Assembly: GCA_037013685.1 (NCBI GenBank)
Contig: CM072886.1
Location: 63,790,933-63,854,932, forward strand
Source of the DNA: Acridotheres tristis
Taxonomy: Eukaryota; Chordata; Aves; Passeriformes; Sturnidae
Direction of reading: 5' to 3'
Length of the DNA: 64,000 nt
In this document: piece after piece, positions 1 to 12,699 of the stretch
Numbering within the stretch: position 1 is the first letter of the stretch
Layout of the letters: each line of letters opens with the position of its first letter
Program-made: the position numbers and the translations under genes
The notes under the pieces: model-generated
Databases searched by the model: none
Seen by the model: the letters and a program-made list of their open reading frames with translations, nothing else
Told to the model about the DNA's origin: nothing

Positions 1-563
1 GCATTGACAGAAGACATTAGCATTTCAAAATTCTTCCAAACCACATTATATAAATATACCTTTGGCCTGCTACTAGTAAGATCATTAAAGCTATATGCTA
101 GGCAGACAGCGTTATTGACAGCTACGTCACAACAACATTAAAAAAATAGCATCAGCTGTTTAAACAAAGAGACTGAAAGTAACTTTGAGGAGTGAAATGT
201 ACACCTACAGACAGCATGGAAGGGAGAATGAAGTTGTTTGGCTAGAGCAGATGAGCTACCCAGACGTTCCACATCCATCTTATTGCATATTTGATCGGTG
301 TCCTCATTCAAAACCACACGGATTTTTCCTTCATTATCTTGCTCCAAAGTCTTGATTTGTTGCACCTTCAGAGCTACCCTGAATTAGCTATGTGTATTGC
401 CATAACTTCACATTTCTTCACGGCTCCTAGAAGCAGGGACTAAGTGACTGATTCTTAGCCAGGGACACTACAGGCATCAGCTGCTTGCTGTCTTCTGTGC
501 ACTAAAGTCTAGATAAAATGAAGTGCAGTGGAGTGTCAATATCCTATGTCAGTACAGAGTATC

Positions 564-2515
564 TTTATTTGTAAGCCTATATTAGCAAAGCTTAAGACAA
601 AGATGCTAATTTCTTAAGAAAAATGTCCCAGTTCTTGATTAGCACTGCTAGACTGGAAGTCTCACCATGTGACAAGACATAAGCACACAAGAAAATTGTG
701 ACATTAAGTTGTGTGAGGCAAACTGAAAGCAGCAGGGAATAAAATCTGATCGCTTTTGCTCAGTTTGAATAAATGGGAATTTTACTAATTAAAGAAAAAA
801 AAAAGCAAAAACAATCAACCATCATTAGACATTTCCTTGCCAGCACACAGAACAGAAGAGGAAACAATGTGTTTACAGGATATGTGCATAGCACTGCCTA
901 ATCATGCTTCAAAATGTAACCTTATTCTTAATATATACATGCTAACAAATGAAACAAAGTCTTTTAGACTCCAAAGGAAAGTCAGGGCTGATCTTACGTA
1001 TTTTAATACTGAAACATCCAAATGATTTTAAGAAGTGAATGCCCCTCATTGGATTTTGATCACTATTCAAAACTGACAAATTAAAACATACAGACACTAA
1101 CAGAGTGCTCTTTTCCCAGATGTGGGCCTACTTGATAAAAAACCTAAGTTCTTCTGTTTTCAGCCATATAACTGAACCAAATCACAATTTGGAAGCCATA
1201 GGTTAAACTTCTCAACAGCTGAAGATACAAGACCAATTTTAAAGTCCTGATTAAGTTTTCACATATGGAACAATGATTGAAACACTACCACATATCCAAA
1301 CTTTGAGAGAAAACGGAAGCTGTTCAAGACAAGACCCATTGGCAGTTCTCTCATAACACACCAGAGGTGGTACATGCATGTTCCTCCTCTTTCCAAAATC
1401 TCATGCATCAATCTTCAGAGTTGCTAGATAAACAGAAGTGGAGCTCTTCATTCTGAAGTGCAATGTCAAAATAGATGTAGAACTCATCCTCAGAGAAAAC
1501 AGGAGCAACTGCTGATCACTGGTAAAAATCCGTAAGTCCTCCAGCAAACGTGAGGTACCAATTCCCTGCTGGAACAGAGTGCCCCAGCTATGTCTGATGA
1601 ACGGTAAGAGAGCCTTAACTGCCTCCAGGGAAAAAGTGATGCCAGATACCAAATACCTGATGTAAAGGTGTACAGGGAGAGCTAAGAGAAGTACTCAGTA
1701 TCCAAACACCAAAGATGACATTTCAGAATACTAAACAGTGAGTAGTGCATAACCCGGGCACCTCCCTGTCTCCGGCACAGGTTGGACTTGGAGTAAAAGG
1801 CTCAGGAAAAACATTCAGAAGCCTAGCAGGACTGTTTAACCTATATATATACCAAAACCAAGAAAACAGGTCTTGCCACCTGATTGCTTTCTTTGCATCT
1901 CCTTCTTTTAAAAAAGAGGAGATAATAAAAACCTCCAAATCATGTGCATCTAATATGTTTTTTCATATTTCATTTATAATTTTTATATATACAAGAACTT
2001 AACTAAAATCTCACTTTAGAATATGTTCTAAAGCAGGATATTATTTCAACTGTTTTTTAAGTTCAGGTGCTTTCTCAAGGTTGAAAAAATATATATTCAT
2101 ATACAGCTAAGGAAATAAAACTCAATTTCACTCTATGTAGTTACAGTGCTGTAAAGAATAAAATAATTTATAAACTATTTCAAGTCTGAAATGTTTACCA
2201 TGTTCAGACTAATGCAAAGGCTAAGCCTATGGTCCAGGACCTGTTCTTCATCTGCATGTTGAGACAGGAGATACAGGAGCATTTTTGTGATGGGAGATTT
2301 CTCTCCACCCCTCCATTCTTCCAGTATTCTGTGACTTGCTGCTGAAGCCCTTTCTGAACCTCTACTGCAATAGCACCATCCATCGGTAGCTCAGAAGTAA
2401 AGGTCCACAGGGCTCAATGTTATCTCTTGGTGAGTTTCTCAGTAAGGTGACACCACTGAAGGACACAGTGCAGAGGTGTTAACCATCCAGTTACTCAGAA
2501 GTTCAATGGAGTACT
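564..2515 (-). other. SMIM13: probable SMIM13 3' untranslated region
   Basis: This is AT-rich sequence downstream of the SMIM13 stop codon with no credible coding frame. The plus-strand TTTATT at 564-569 reads AATAAA on the minus strand and is a candidate poly(A) signal, giving a 3' UTR of roughly 1.95 kb. The extent is an inference from this one hexamer; the transcript could end earlier or beyond the left edge. Confidence 0.4.
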
Positions 2516-2709
2516 TTAAGTTGTATCTTCCGTAGGTGCCCTTCGCTGCCGAGCCGATTTCTGCCTCCCTCTCTGAGGCGAGGGTGGAGTTTCCTGTTCA
2601 GTTTCAGTTTCTGAAGGCTCGTTGTCTCCCTGCTGGGACCCTGTATCACCTATCAATTCCCTCAGGAATTTGAATTTAGACAAAAACAATTGCCAGACCA
2701 CGTACCATC
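2516..2709 (-). CDS. SMIM13: SMIM13 coding exon 2 (terminal)
   Basis: This exon encodes residues 26-89, beginning GWYVVW and running through the conserved FLSKFKFLREL block to a TAA at 2518-2516. The AG acceptor is at 2711-2710, preceded by a TTTTTTCTTTCTCCCGC tract on the minus strand. An in-exon ATG at 2701 opens a shorter frame, but the family match continues upstream of it to the splice site. Confidence 0.93.
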
Positions 2710-5700
2710 CTGCGGGAGAAAGAAAAAAGGTACTGCTTAGTTACTTCATACAAATTGATAGCCAGCTCTCCAGCAAAGTATATCACAAAAGAGAAAAAAA
2801 TTTTGATCGGCTCCCATCCTCTATTTGCCAGCCCCAACAGCCCTCCGAAACACATCCACTCCTTTTTACAGTCCTATAAAAAACAATTCAACTTCATAAA
2901 GTTTCTCCTCATTCAGAAGCAACATTGGAGCTCCAGGAAAAGCCCTACACTGAACTGCCAATTCCAAACTGAGCTGCCACAGTAGATAGGTGGGTGATCA
3001 CCATACCATCACATAGATAAAGGTCTCGATTGTCAGGAAAAAAGAAGTCCTATGGTTATATCTCAAACAAGGACTCAGGATTCATTACACAGGCACTGTG
3101 AAAGCACTAGAATTCTTCCCCTCACCCTGCAAACACTGCATTCTGGAAATCACATTTTAAAAGTTGCATTACATAATCACTACTAAGCACACTTGCTCAG
3201 ATCTTCAAATTAATATCTTATTTTATAATAAATCCTATTCTTAAATGGACAAGGTCTTCCTTATGTTCACTAAAAGACTACATACCCCAAATTCAATGAG
3301 ATCCCTCACCATGCCCAAATCCCACTAAAGTAAAATTAACATTCTGTGGTAAATCTATGTTCTGCTCCGCTACTAAAATACTCTAGGTCCCAAAACTACA
3401 CAAGTAGATGAGATGGCTCCTCCTCTTTCATCTTGTCAAAGTGTTTCTGTAACAGGTAGCCAAAAAAACTTGAAAAAGCAGATATGAATATATCTAAACC
3501 TAAGCCAGAATCTTCATTTTAAAAGAACTCACCCAACAGGAATACAACTTCTCTGAAATACACTTAAGTGGAGCAAAACTTAACCAGCTCTTTGAAAACA
3601 AATGCTACACAAACATCATTTCCAACACCAACACCCATCTGGCCTGCACAGGGCTATATATTAATAGTCCCATCCTCTGTTCAGAAGGTCTTGCCAGCTA
3701 TTAAAATCTATACTGCTGACCTATTCAGATATTAAGAGCCCTATTTTACAGAGCTAGGAAAAACTGTCCTCCCAGTTACACAGCCTCCAGCAGAAGAAGA
3801 CTTCTGGGAATGGAAAACAGGACATATTAGAATGGAGGGAGAAGGACTAACAACTAACTAATAAATAAATAACACTTACACAACCACAGAACCTCTGTAT
3901 TTCCTCCTCTTCTGTAATCAGCGTCAATGGGGCAATCTATTCCTTATGACAAAAACAAGATCCCACCCTTCTCCTCTTTCCTGGACTACATTTCACACAT
4001 TGCAGTTTTTTCATTTCAGTAACTTCTCTGCTCCTAAGGAAATTGAAGGAAAGCTTTTATATGACAACCTTTTATGATCTACATTAATTCCTAGAGCCTA
4101 CACAAGTATTTCCTTTCCCATGAATGCCTAAACCATTAAATGACTTGTGATTAAATTGAATCTGACATCCTGCAAATGCATTACATTCCCTTGCACCCAG
4201 AAAAAAAAAAGGTAGATGGCTGGGTTTGGCTACGCTTTTCTTTCAGAACTAAAAGTAAAAATTGAGGTAGCAGCTCTTTGAAAGTTTCTTCCATTGAAAG
4301 GGGAGAGGGAGGAGGATGAGCCAAAAATATTCAGGGCATTCTCAGAAGGGTTTTAGGGCACTTTACAGAACCATGACTTGAGTGTATTTGGTGTAAATAA
4401 ATATTCCATTTAGGGTGGTATTTTAACTTAAGCTAAATAAAGTGAACCACAGGCTTTCTCTATCACTGTAAATAGGCTACTTAACACTTAGAATTACTAT
4501 GGGGTGTATGCTGGGGAAATACTAAAGAACGTACAAAGTTCATTCACACCTTCAAGAAAAACAGCACTAATTTCTTTTCAGTGTTTAGTGTGAGCAGAGC
4601 AGAATGGTCTAAGTATCCAAAACCTCAAGTACCATGAACAGATTTTGGAGCTCTCTAGCTCCAGACAAGACAAGTGTAAATAATCAGCCAAGGAGACTGG
4701 TTCTAGCAGCCAAACAAACAGACGAGCGGTAACAGGCAGGTGAAACAAACCACAAGGCATCGGGTTGCAAAGAAAATAACAACAGGCTTAGCCAAAGGTA
4801 ATAGAGAGAGGGCGACCAGGCTTGAAAACTAGAATATCAAAAACCTCACAAGATCTCCTAGGCAGTACCAGAGACCTTTAGGTACAAAGTAATCAAAATA
4901 GAAAGATTTCTTTCTTTCACTTGCTATAGTTACTGTGCCAGCTTGGATAGAAAGTTAAAAAAACCAAACAACCCCAAAACTAACACACTTGTCCAAATCA
5001 AGTTAAGACTGCCTCTTCAGCTGAGCCTCCCTGTCGCCTGTTACTAAATTAATAAGAATTTCCTTGGAAATAACCAAGACTATTAAAGAGCAACTCATTC
5101 TGGGTAAGAAAAAAATCTCTCCAGCAACAGTATCAGCTAAATACGTCATTGAACAAAACCATACACAGACATAAAGCTTGGAGGCAGATTCACATTGCCT
5201 CTGAATCAGAAGACAATGCATTTTCTACTAATTTCTGTTTCTCTTAAGAACATAAAACGGTAACACCCGGCACTGTGCCATACCGAAGAACTGTAAGTCA
5301 CGTAACTGTGTTTTAAAAAAGAAAACAATTGTAAACTAATTTAAAATACACATACAAAAAAAATAGAAAAGGGCATCTCTAGGCATTCTTGTCTGTATGT
5401 GTCACAGTTCAGCTTTGCACATTTTTTGCTGTTGAGCTCTTCCTGGACAGGTAACTGACACTATTGGTTTGCATCTCTAACACTTCCACTCTGTTCAGGT
5501 AAGCTGCTCTCAGAAGTCCTACTGGTTTAGCTTCACTGCACACAAACATTTGATTAGAATCAGTCTTTCAGTGCTTGCTTTATTTTCTTTAGCTGTTTGA
5601 TTTACCTTTTAAAATCATCCTCAGCTTGACTGAGCCTGTGGAAGCCAAACAGCACACCCACAACATGCCTTCAGCAAACAAGCAGCGACGACATGCAGAC

Positions 5701-8700
5701 TATAATAAATAATATTTCTGCACTAACTGGTGAAAGAAGTTGCCTCTCAAAGCAGTAAGTCAGATCAAATATACATCAGTGCAGTGCAAAGCAGAGGCTC
5801 CAGCTCTTGATGTAGCACATACCTGAATCTAGTGTTGCAAAATCTAATCTACCAGTGTTTTGCAGCTAGGCAAAACAGCAGCTTCCAGCCTTGCAGAGTT
5901 TAGTACTCATAAAAGCTGCGAGCCACCATCTCACTTAAAAATGCCACAGCCGGATGCCATGCAAAGACACTTAAGCCAGGTCTGGTATCGTGCATCAGTA
6001 TGTCAACCCTCCTCTAATAAATCACAATGCAATATGTGTTTGTGAAGATGGGGCTGTGAGTCAAAGCCTTTGACTAAATCATAGAGGATGTATGTAACAT
6101 CCATGCAATTCAGATGCTAAACAGATTTTATGATTTGACTAGACTTCATTAAAACTACTTTTTCTGTTACTTCCCACATTAGCTCTTGGTTCTTTGTAAA
6201 GGGGAAAGAAACAGTGATCCAACTACAAAGTTACTCCCACTCCAAAAGTAAAGGATAACAAGACTCAGGCCCATCTATTTCATTCATCTTTCACTGGCTT
6301 GTATGCAACAGCTAATAGAATTTTCTTTATTGGAGCACATTTTCCTCTTCCATTTGAATCAGGAAACGCTAACAAAAGAAAAACTCCAGGGTTAATATGG
6401 AGTGCTGGGGAAAAGCAACTTCATTTTTCTTATGTGAAATACAAATGAAACCAAGAAAGGCAGGACGGTGATGCAGTAACTGCACAACACAGAGAAGATT
6501 GAGTTTCCAGTTCTGACTTTGCTGCAGAAATCTTGTGCAGTCTTGCAAGCCCTGCAAGATCATTTTACTTCTGTGTCCTTACTGATATGAAAATATAATC
6601 CCATCATGCCAGAATATGGGTACTAATTTAGAACTGGGGTATCACCATGGTGAATGTTGCCTATATTCAAATGCTGAAGTGTCCATTACAGAAAATCCCA
6701 AGCAGCTACAGCTGCAAAAAAATGAGCACGAAGCTCAGATGCTAACCTGAGATTTGGGAGAACAGGGTTCTTCTCTGAGGTCTGTTAGATAACTCCTTCA
6801 ACCATGAACAAATCACTTCATCCACATCTCTGAAACAGTGCAGCACTATTATACTGCCCTAGTGGATAGCTTTGCTATGGAGAGGGTCAGCCTGAAGGAA
6901 GCACTACTCTGACACTGGGATAACAGAGGACATCAGGTGACATGGTGCTTGGATCTGCACAGCTCCTTAAACCTGCTCCCATTTAATGCAACACTATCAC
7001 TTGCTGCTTGCTGACTGAGCAAAAGGAAACTTGCTCTCTTCTCATCTCTCATCAGTTTCAAAACTCAACTCCAAATTAAAGGATATTTTCTCTTTATGAT
7101 TGGTCTAATCAAGCATGACTTTCCTCATCTATTAAGGTATTTTGCAAGAATCAACCACTGAAGATAGTTACAAAATTGTTTCAACAAAGCATTAAAGAAA
7201 AGTTATTCAGGCAGAATTTAGGACAGAAATGTTTTCCCATCTGCAATTGAATTTATACTTGTGAAGTGAACCACACATTCATTTCAGCACTTAGAGTTAC
7301 ATGATTTTTATTTTAAGGTTGTATATCTCAAACTGCATTTCATTAGCCTCTTTTGCCAAATGAGATTAACACTTCCATCTGTTCCAGTGTAGGCACTTTG
7401 GCAATTTCACTTGGCTTCATGCATTACTACACTGGGAAAATAAAACAAATACACAGAGGTAAGCAGTGAGAGCCCACCTTGGCTGCTATTTTATTTCATC
7501 CTCTATCCTTGACTATGCACAAGCTCCTCCCATCTCAGAGGTACATGGAGTACTCAAAAGCAGCAATAAGACCACCAGAAAGAGAAAATCAGAAAAGGTG
7601 GAAATAAAAAGAGCGGAGCAAGTTATCTTACTCCCTCTTTTACAAGCCTAACTGAAAATTTGCTGTGTTTACAGTACCTCAATGGTTTCTATGTCAGATG
7701 TGATCAGTTTATAAATGCTAGCTGCAAGCCTCCCGTGCTTCTCAACTAATTCAGATAAACACTGAAAGCAGCAGTTGCCAGCATCCAGACATGTTGTAAA
7801 GAAAAGGAAATCAGGTCACTTATTCAAAGTACATTTATAGATCTAAATGCTTAATTCACATTGCTGAAGAACCATTCAAAGTAACTTCTAATAATTTGTA
7901 CTCTGAATTTTGTCTTTTCACTTTGAAAAAAATGGTAAAGCGAATGCTTTTCTCATTAGTTATGTTTTGATAGCACTTATCATATCACATGTGATGGGCA
8001 GCAGAAATCCACGTGATCCTAGGATGTTTCCTGGATATTTAAGTTTATTACTCTCTGCAGGCAATCACACCATGAGCCACTCAAAATCCAAGTCCTAGCT
8101 CTTTACGCTCTTGACCCTTCTTCTCATAAGGCTGTTTCAACACCTCTTGTCAGATGGCTGGAAAAATATTCTCGTCATCAGACCAGGTTTACTCCAGATT
8201 ATATCCAGCCCTTCCTATGTCAGATTTCTCCATTAATTTGTATGTCTCATTGGCTGGCTTTTGCTCATATCCTGTCACACACAGCACTCAGGCAGTTTCT
8301 TCTCCATCTTCTCCCCTATAGGTCACTACTCTTTCCAGCCTTCCCAGGGAAACTGCCTGTCACTAGCACAGATAAACAATTAAGTTCAAAGTACTCATTT
8401 TTAAAGACCAGTAGTGGTCTTGACACTGTCTTCCTCGAATATTTTCCATGGTATAAGAAGTATAAGTGGTATAAGCAAAATAATTAAATTAATAAATGCT
8501 GAGTGATGGAAAAATAATTATAAATACTATAAATCCCTATCAAATCCCACGGAGTCACTTCTAACACGGTAATAGTTTAAATCCTTCCCCAAAAAACCCA
8601 ATGAATGTGCCAGCTTCCTGCATTCGGTACATTTGAAATCTAGGTGACTTTTAGCAACCATTTTATAAAGTCTGAACCGATTAAAGTAAAATATAATGAA

Positions 8701-11179
8701 GGATTCCAAGCAAAGTATTCACGGAATTCAATACGAATGTTACTCCGAACAGCTAAGTATTTACAAGGCGCTTAAAAATAAAGTTATTAATTACTTCTGC
8801 TTTCTTTAATAAGAAAGCACTGGGCAAATGATTATGTTAGCAGCCAAAGTTAATGCTTAGCATTTCAATTCCATTTGTCATATACAGACAAAGGCAGAAA
8901 GGCCCGAGGAAAAATTATGCTTGTTTCTGAGTTTGAACAGCAGGTTAGAAAATTGTATTGCTCTTTCATCAAGATAGTAAGCAAAGATCTTGTATGCATA
9001 CTTTGAAAATATAAAAACCCTAGCAATTACCGTGCTGCATCTTCTAAAAGTTGAAAAGTGGCCAGTCAACACCTAATGAGGGTAGAGAAACTTGAATAAA
9101 TATCTACTAAGGTCACTGTTTAGTCTGTAACAACAGACAGTACAGGGCATGCAGGAAAAGAACACAAGACCAAGCAAAGTATAGCCTTGAAGTTTCAGTT
9201 ATCAGTATTACACAGATTTCCTCACCCAAGATAATGACCAAGATGTTGATCTTTCTTCCAGGAACTTTATATGACAGAAGTGTCAGCATCCAAAATATCC
9301 CTAGTTAATGAGCTTGCAAATTATTTCCCTGTTGAGTAAAAGACAAATTTTTTTTGTTTTCAGCCTGCTGCTTGACCATTTAACTTCATGTACTCCAACT
9401 CCTCCGCAATGATGACATTTCGCAATCTTTCCCACTTCATTTTGGCATGGCTCATGGTATAGCCATCATCCCTTCTCCAGTCATCTGTTTTCCAGGGCTG
9501 ACAGATCTAACCTGTTTAGAGTTTCTTCATGCAAAAATAATCTCATAGCTCTCAACAAAGCATTGCTGAGGAAACCTTATTTTTTAAAAAAGAAAGTAGG
9601 ACTTCATTTCTTTTAATGAGGTAATACACTTTAACAACAAAATACACTGTGTGAGACACATGCACATAGATGATTCCCATAGCAGTATAAGGACATTTTC
9701 TCTTCTATTTCAGGCTTCTAATATTTGATTTGCCTGTTTGCTAGCTACAAAGTATTACAGAGATATTTGGGAGAAATGCTTGCAATTACTTCAGCTAATC
9801 CTTTCTTTGGGATAATAGCAGCTCGGTTTGATTCCATTATATTTCTCCATACAAATTATACGTGCATTCATTTCACACTATGTGCCTTACTTCATACATG
9901 TTAATACTGGACTTCACTTCCCATTTCACTATCCAGACCCTTGATAATTCAAAGTCTTTTCACAATGCTTTGTCATTTTGACAACAATTAGCAGTTTTTA
10001 AACTATTAAACATCAGTCTTCACATTGCTCTCTCAGTTTTTCAGAAACCACTTGTAAACCCACCTGTCACCAAGGTGGCCAGGGAGGTTTATAAGTGGTT
10101 GTAAGTCTCACAAGCCTCTCACCAAATATTATGGCATAGTTTGAATTTGCTGGCGTGGTTTTTGTTTGTTTGTTTGTTTTGAGAGCTCCAAGCTCTGCCT
10201 ATTGGCCACAACATTCACACACTGCACTGCTGATTCCTTCCAAGAACTCCAACAGACCTGCAAGCCATCCCTCCCATTGAAATAACCCTTCTCTCCGCGT
10301 ATTTAAAAAAACAAAAAACAAAACAAACAAGCCTCGGATGAATCATCAAGGTTAGAAGAAATTTTAAAGATCATCCAGTCCAGCCATTCACCCAGCACTG
10401 CCACTGTAACCCTAAATCACTAAAACATCACCCAGCGCCGCATCCAAACACCTCTGGAACACCTCCAGGTGACTCCAGCACCTCCTTGGCCAACCTGTTC
10501 CAATCCCCGACTGCCCTAACAGTGAAAAAATATTTTCAAATATCTAATCTGAATCTCCCCTGTCTCAGTTTAAGGCCATTTCCCCTGGGCCTCTCTCTGC
10601 AGGCAATGCAGATTCACTCACTACAACCTTGATCCCCCCGAGCCTCCTACTCTCGATCCACATAAGAGAAAACCTCCTAAGAGCTGTCCTCAATCAATTC
10701 TAGCACACAGCTGTCAGAAGCTAAGGGATGTTTACTTCCTGCACTCACGGACATTTCAGACCCATGCATGGAGAAGCCGCACAGGGTGACTGCTCAGGAG
10801 TCCCATCACTTAAAAAAAGCCCTAATTTTCAGAGGAAACAGCGAACTAACCACCGAAGTAGGGCTCCGGTAGGATATCAAAGCTAGAAACGACTCGGGAA
10901 CAAAGCGAGGAGGGCGCTGCGCACCACACAGGCTCCCCCACACGCCGGGGCACGGTGCCCTTCTCCTTCCCTCAGTCAATCGGAGCCAAGAGGAACCAGC
11001 ACAGATTGCGGGCCCGGCGCGGCGGTTCCAGGGCGGGCGCGGAGCACCAGCACCGCAACCGCAGCCGGGCCAGCAGCCGGGCCCCCCGCACCCCGCCACT
11101 CACCGCACAGCATGAAGAGCAGCACGCAGGCCAGCGTGGCCACGATCACCAGCAGGGTCAGCCCGATGCTCTGCCACAT
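2516..11179 (-). CDS. SMIM13: SMIM13, small integral membrane protein 13 (two coding exons)
   Basis: The coding sequence joins 11179-11104 to 2709-2516 on the minus strand (76 + 194 nt = 89 codons plus TAA). The first exon ends in a GTGAGT donor after the first base of codon 26. The second starts after a pyrimidine-rich CCGCAG acceptor and completes that codon as Gly. The protein has a short N-terminus, one strongly hydrophobic segment (about residues 6-31), the family block FLSKFKFLRELIGDTGSQ (residues 34-51), a Glu/Thr/Pro-rich acidic stretch and a basic KSARQRRAP tail. This matches what I recall of vertebrate SMIM13 (human C6orf228, about 91 residues), whose biochemical role is unknown. 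It lies divergent to ELOVL2, as on human chromosome 6p24, which supports both identifications. The start is the only ATG before the membrane segment and lies in a CpG island. Confidence 0.93.
2710..11103 (-). other. SMIM13: SMIM13 intron 1
   Basis: This 8.4-kb intron lies between the two coding exons, with GT and AG ends on the minus strand. Most of it is AT-rich unique sequence with no recognisable exon. It contains a CR1 3' fragment at about 10340-10600 and a (TTTG)n run at 10159-10180. Short open frames here have no family resemblance. Confidence 0.85.
10340..10600 (-). mobile_element. CR1 LINE 3' fragment, antisense
   Basis: The reverse complement reads like the 3' end of avian CR1. It includes the segment about a failed-to-extend 'aggaaaaatttcttcactg'-like stretch (here AGTGAAAAAATATTTTCAAA on the plus strand), the 'ccaacctgttccaat' block and the 'ggatgatctttaaaat' terminal part. 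It is truncated and diverged. The family is assigned from memory of the CR1 consensus, and the boundaries are approximate. Confidence 0.75.
11104..11179 (-). CDS. SMIM13: SMIM13 coding exon 1
   Basis: This exon encodes residues 1-25 and the first base of codon 26. It contains the initiator ATG (11179-11177) and nearly all of the transmembrane helix, which is rich in Leu, Val and Ala and ends in MLC. The donor dinucleotide lies at 11103-11102 in a GTGAGT context. An open frame continues into the intron, but that extension is GC-rich low-complexity sequence and is not homologous to the family. Confidence 0.93.
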
Positions 11180-11330
11180 GGCGCGGCCGGAGGGAGCCGA
11201 CAGGACCCGGGCCGGGCCGGCGGCCGCGGCGGCCCCGCTCCTGCTGCTCCTCCCGCCGCCGATCGACCCGGCGACCAGGCGGGGCTGAGCTCCCGGAGCA
11301 TCGCGCTGGCGCGGGGAGGTGCGCGGGACG

Positions 11331-11347
11331 TTCTGGGAGTTGTAGTT
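11331..11347 (-). promoter_or_regulatory. ZNF143/THAP11-type motif, minus orientation
   Basis: On the minus strand this reads ACTACAACTCCCAGAA, close to the established ACTACAnnTCCCAG recognition element found in many housekeeping and bidirectional promoters. It lies about 150 bp upstream of the SMIM13 start codon. Confidence 0.7.
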
Positions 11348-11396
11348 CGTTTTCCTCCGCAGCGGCCGGAGCGGAAGGGCGATCCCCGAAGAGAAA

Positions 11397-11410
11397 ACTA
11401 CAAGTCCCGG
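11397..11410 (+). promoter_or_regulatory. ZNF143/THAP11-type motif, plus orientation
   Basis: The plus strand reads ACTACAAGTCCCGG, a good match to the ACTACAnnTCCCA core with one late mismatch. It faces the opposite way to the motif about 50 bp to the left, so the two form an inverted pair. Confidence 0.6.
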
Positions 11411-11557
11411 TGTGCCCTGCGGCACGGTGGCGATGGCGGGGGGCGATGAGGGCTGGGTGAGGGCAGGGGGAGCGGTTGATGTTCTAAAGCCCAGAGGCGG
11501 CGGCGGCTGGAACCCTGAGCGGGCCAGAGGGTGCGGAGGACACACGGAGAGGTGATT

Positions 11558-11680
11558 CAAGGGCAGCCTGGACGGGGCTCTGAGCGGCCTGGTCTGGTGG
11601 AAAGTGTGTGTCCCTGGGTTGGAACTGGGTGATCTTTAAGGTCCCTCACAACTCAAACCGTTCTATGATCCCATCATTCT
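11558..11680 (+). mobile_element. CR1 LINE 3' end, plus
   Basis: It contains the typical CR1 tail: gcctggtctggtgg, then gttggaactgggtgatcttt, aaggtccct and finally the ccgttctatgat terminus. It sits only about 380 bp upstream of the SMIM13 start codon and marks the edge of the CpG island. Confidence 0.85.
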
Positions 11681-12694
11681 CTGACTTGGATTTAGGGATG
11701 GGGCAAACTGATTTCTTAATCCTCTTTCTCCCTCTTGCCATTCCTGCCCTGGCGTCCCCCAGTGGGATTGTATAAAAGGACAACAGGAATATCCAGGCCT
11801 TAATCAAGGAAGCGATTCTACACCCCAGCATGGTTCGAATTCCACCTGGCCTTGGCTCTTGCCCTCTGTTGACGTGATGGTCGCACATCAAAGCTGGCCC
11901 TTCCCACTTAGAAGAAATCTGAGGAAATAATATCTCTCAGAATTGTGAGATAATATTGATTGTGATACGGACTTTGCTGTTACCACTGGAATAAAGATAT
12001 AATTTTCCTTTGTATTGTGCTGGTTAATGTTTTTAAAACTACTAGAAACTTATGTAAATCCTGTACTAACAGAAGCTTAGTTTCCCATGGGCATGCCACC
12101 ATTGTCAGAGAAATGTGACACGTCACATGTCACAGAAAGCTTGTCCAGTTCTTTGTTTCTTTTATGTAGTACTTAAAAATCTCCCCATTTAAGAAAAGCT
12201 AAAAATTCCTCTTTTTTCCTGGACTCTGAGCATACCTCCTTCTTTCAATATCCCTGTAAACCAAAATTACTTGCATGTGCAGTCTCCCATCCACATCCTT
12301 AAATTTGCTGTCACTTCACCAAATCAAACTAGAGTTCTTTCTTTCTAATCCTAGCCTTCTTTTCCCAACATTTCAAACCCTCTTGAATACTCTGCTTGGA
12401 GTATTAAACCACTTAGCATGCCTTTTGCAAGTATAATTTAATTTGAAACATATTTTCTGTTATTTTCCAAGTTTTAACTTTGACATGACTCCCGATCTTT
12501 AAATGATATTATAATTCTTACCTCAGCACTTGTTACATATAATTAAGCAAGGTTTCTTTTGTATTGCAAACAAAGCAAAGTAGTAACAGTTGGTACCATG
12601 TTATTTTTGAAAAATAAGCTTCCTCCTAGGTGCATTGTTCTATTTCTCTGAGTTTTTGCTTATCATCTACAGTTAGAGTAAGTTGTCTGGATAT

Positions 12695-12699
12695 GGGAC
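12695..12699. repeat. target-site duplication, left (GGGAC)
   Basis: These five bases immediately precede the LTR and are identical to those immediately after it. A 5-bp duplication is typical of several ERV classes. Confidence 0.85.

Larger units (their letters stand above)
10890..11470 (-). promoter_or_regulatory. SMIM13: SMIM13 CpG-island promoter
   Basis: The GC and CpG density rises sharply over AT-rich flanks and covers the first coding exon and its upstream side. No TATA box is placed sensibly for SMIM13, as is usual for CpG-island promoters. Upstream of the ATG are two ZNF143-type motifs (11331-11347 and 11397-11410), an ETS-type CGGAAG (about 11371) and an NRF1-like GCGCTGGCGC (about 11303). 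The transcription start cannot be placed from sequence. Confidence 0.75.

Noticed and set aside
10976..11560. 194-codon minus frame containing the SMIM13 start
   Set aside because: Only the 25 codons from 11179 to the GTGAGT donor belong to the protein. The upstream and downstream extensions are promoter and intron sequence.
11770..11850. Possible tRNA or Pol III gene suggested by TATAAAAGG (11771) and a B-box-like GGTTCGAATTCC (11832)
   Set aside because: No A box at the right distance and the T-stem and acceptor stem do not pair, so it is probably chance.
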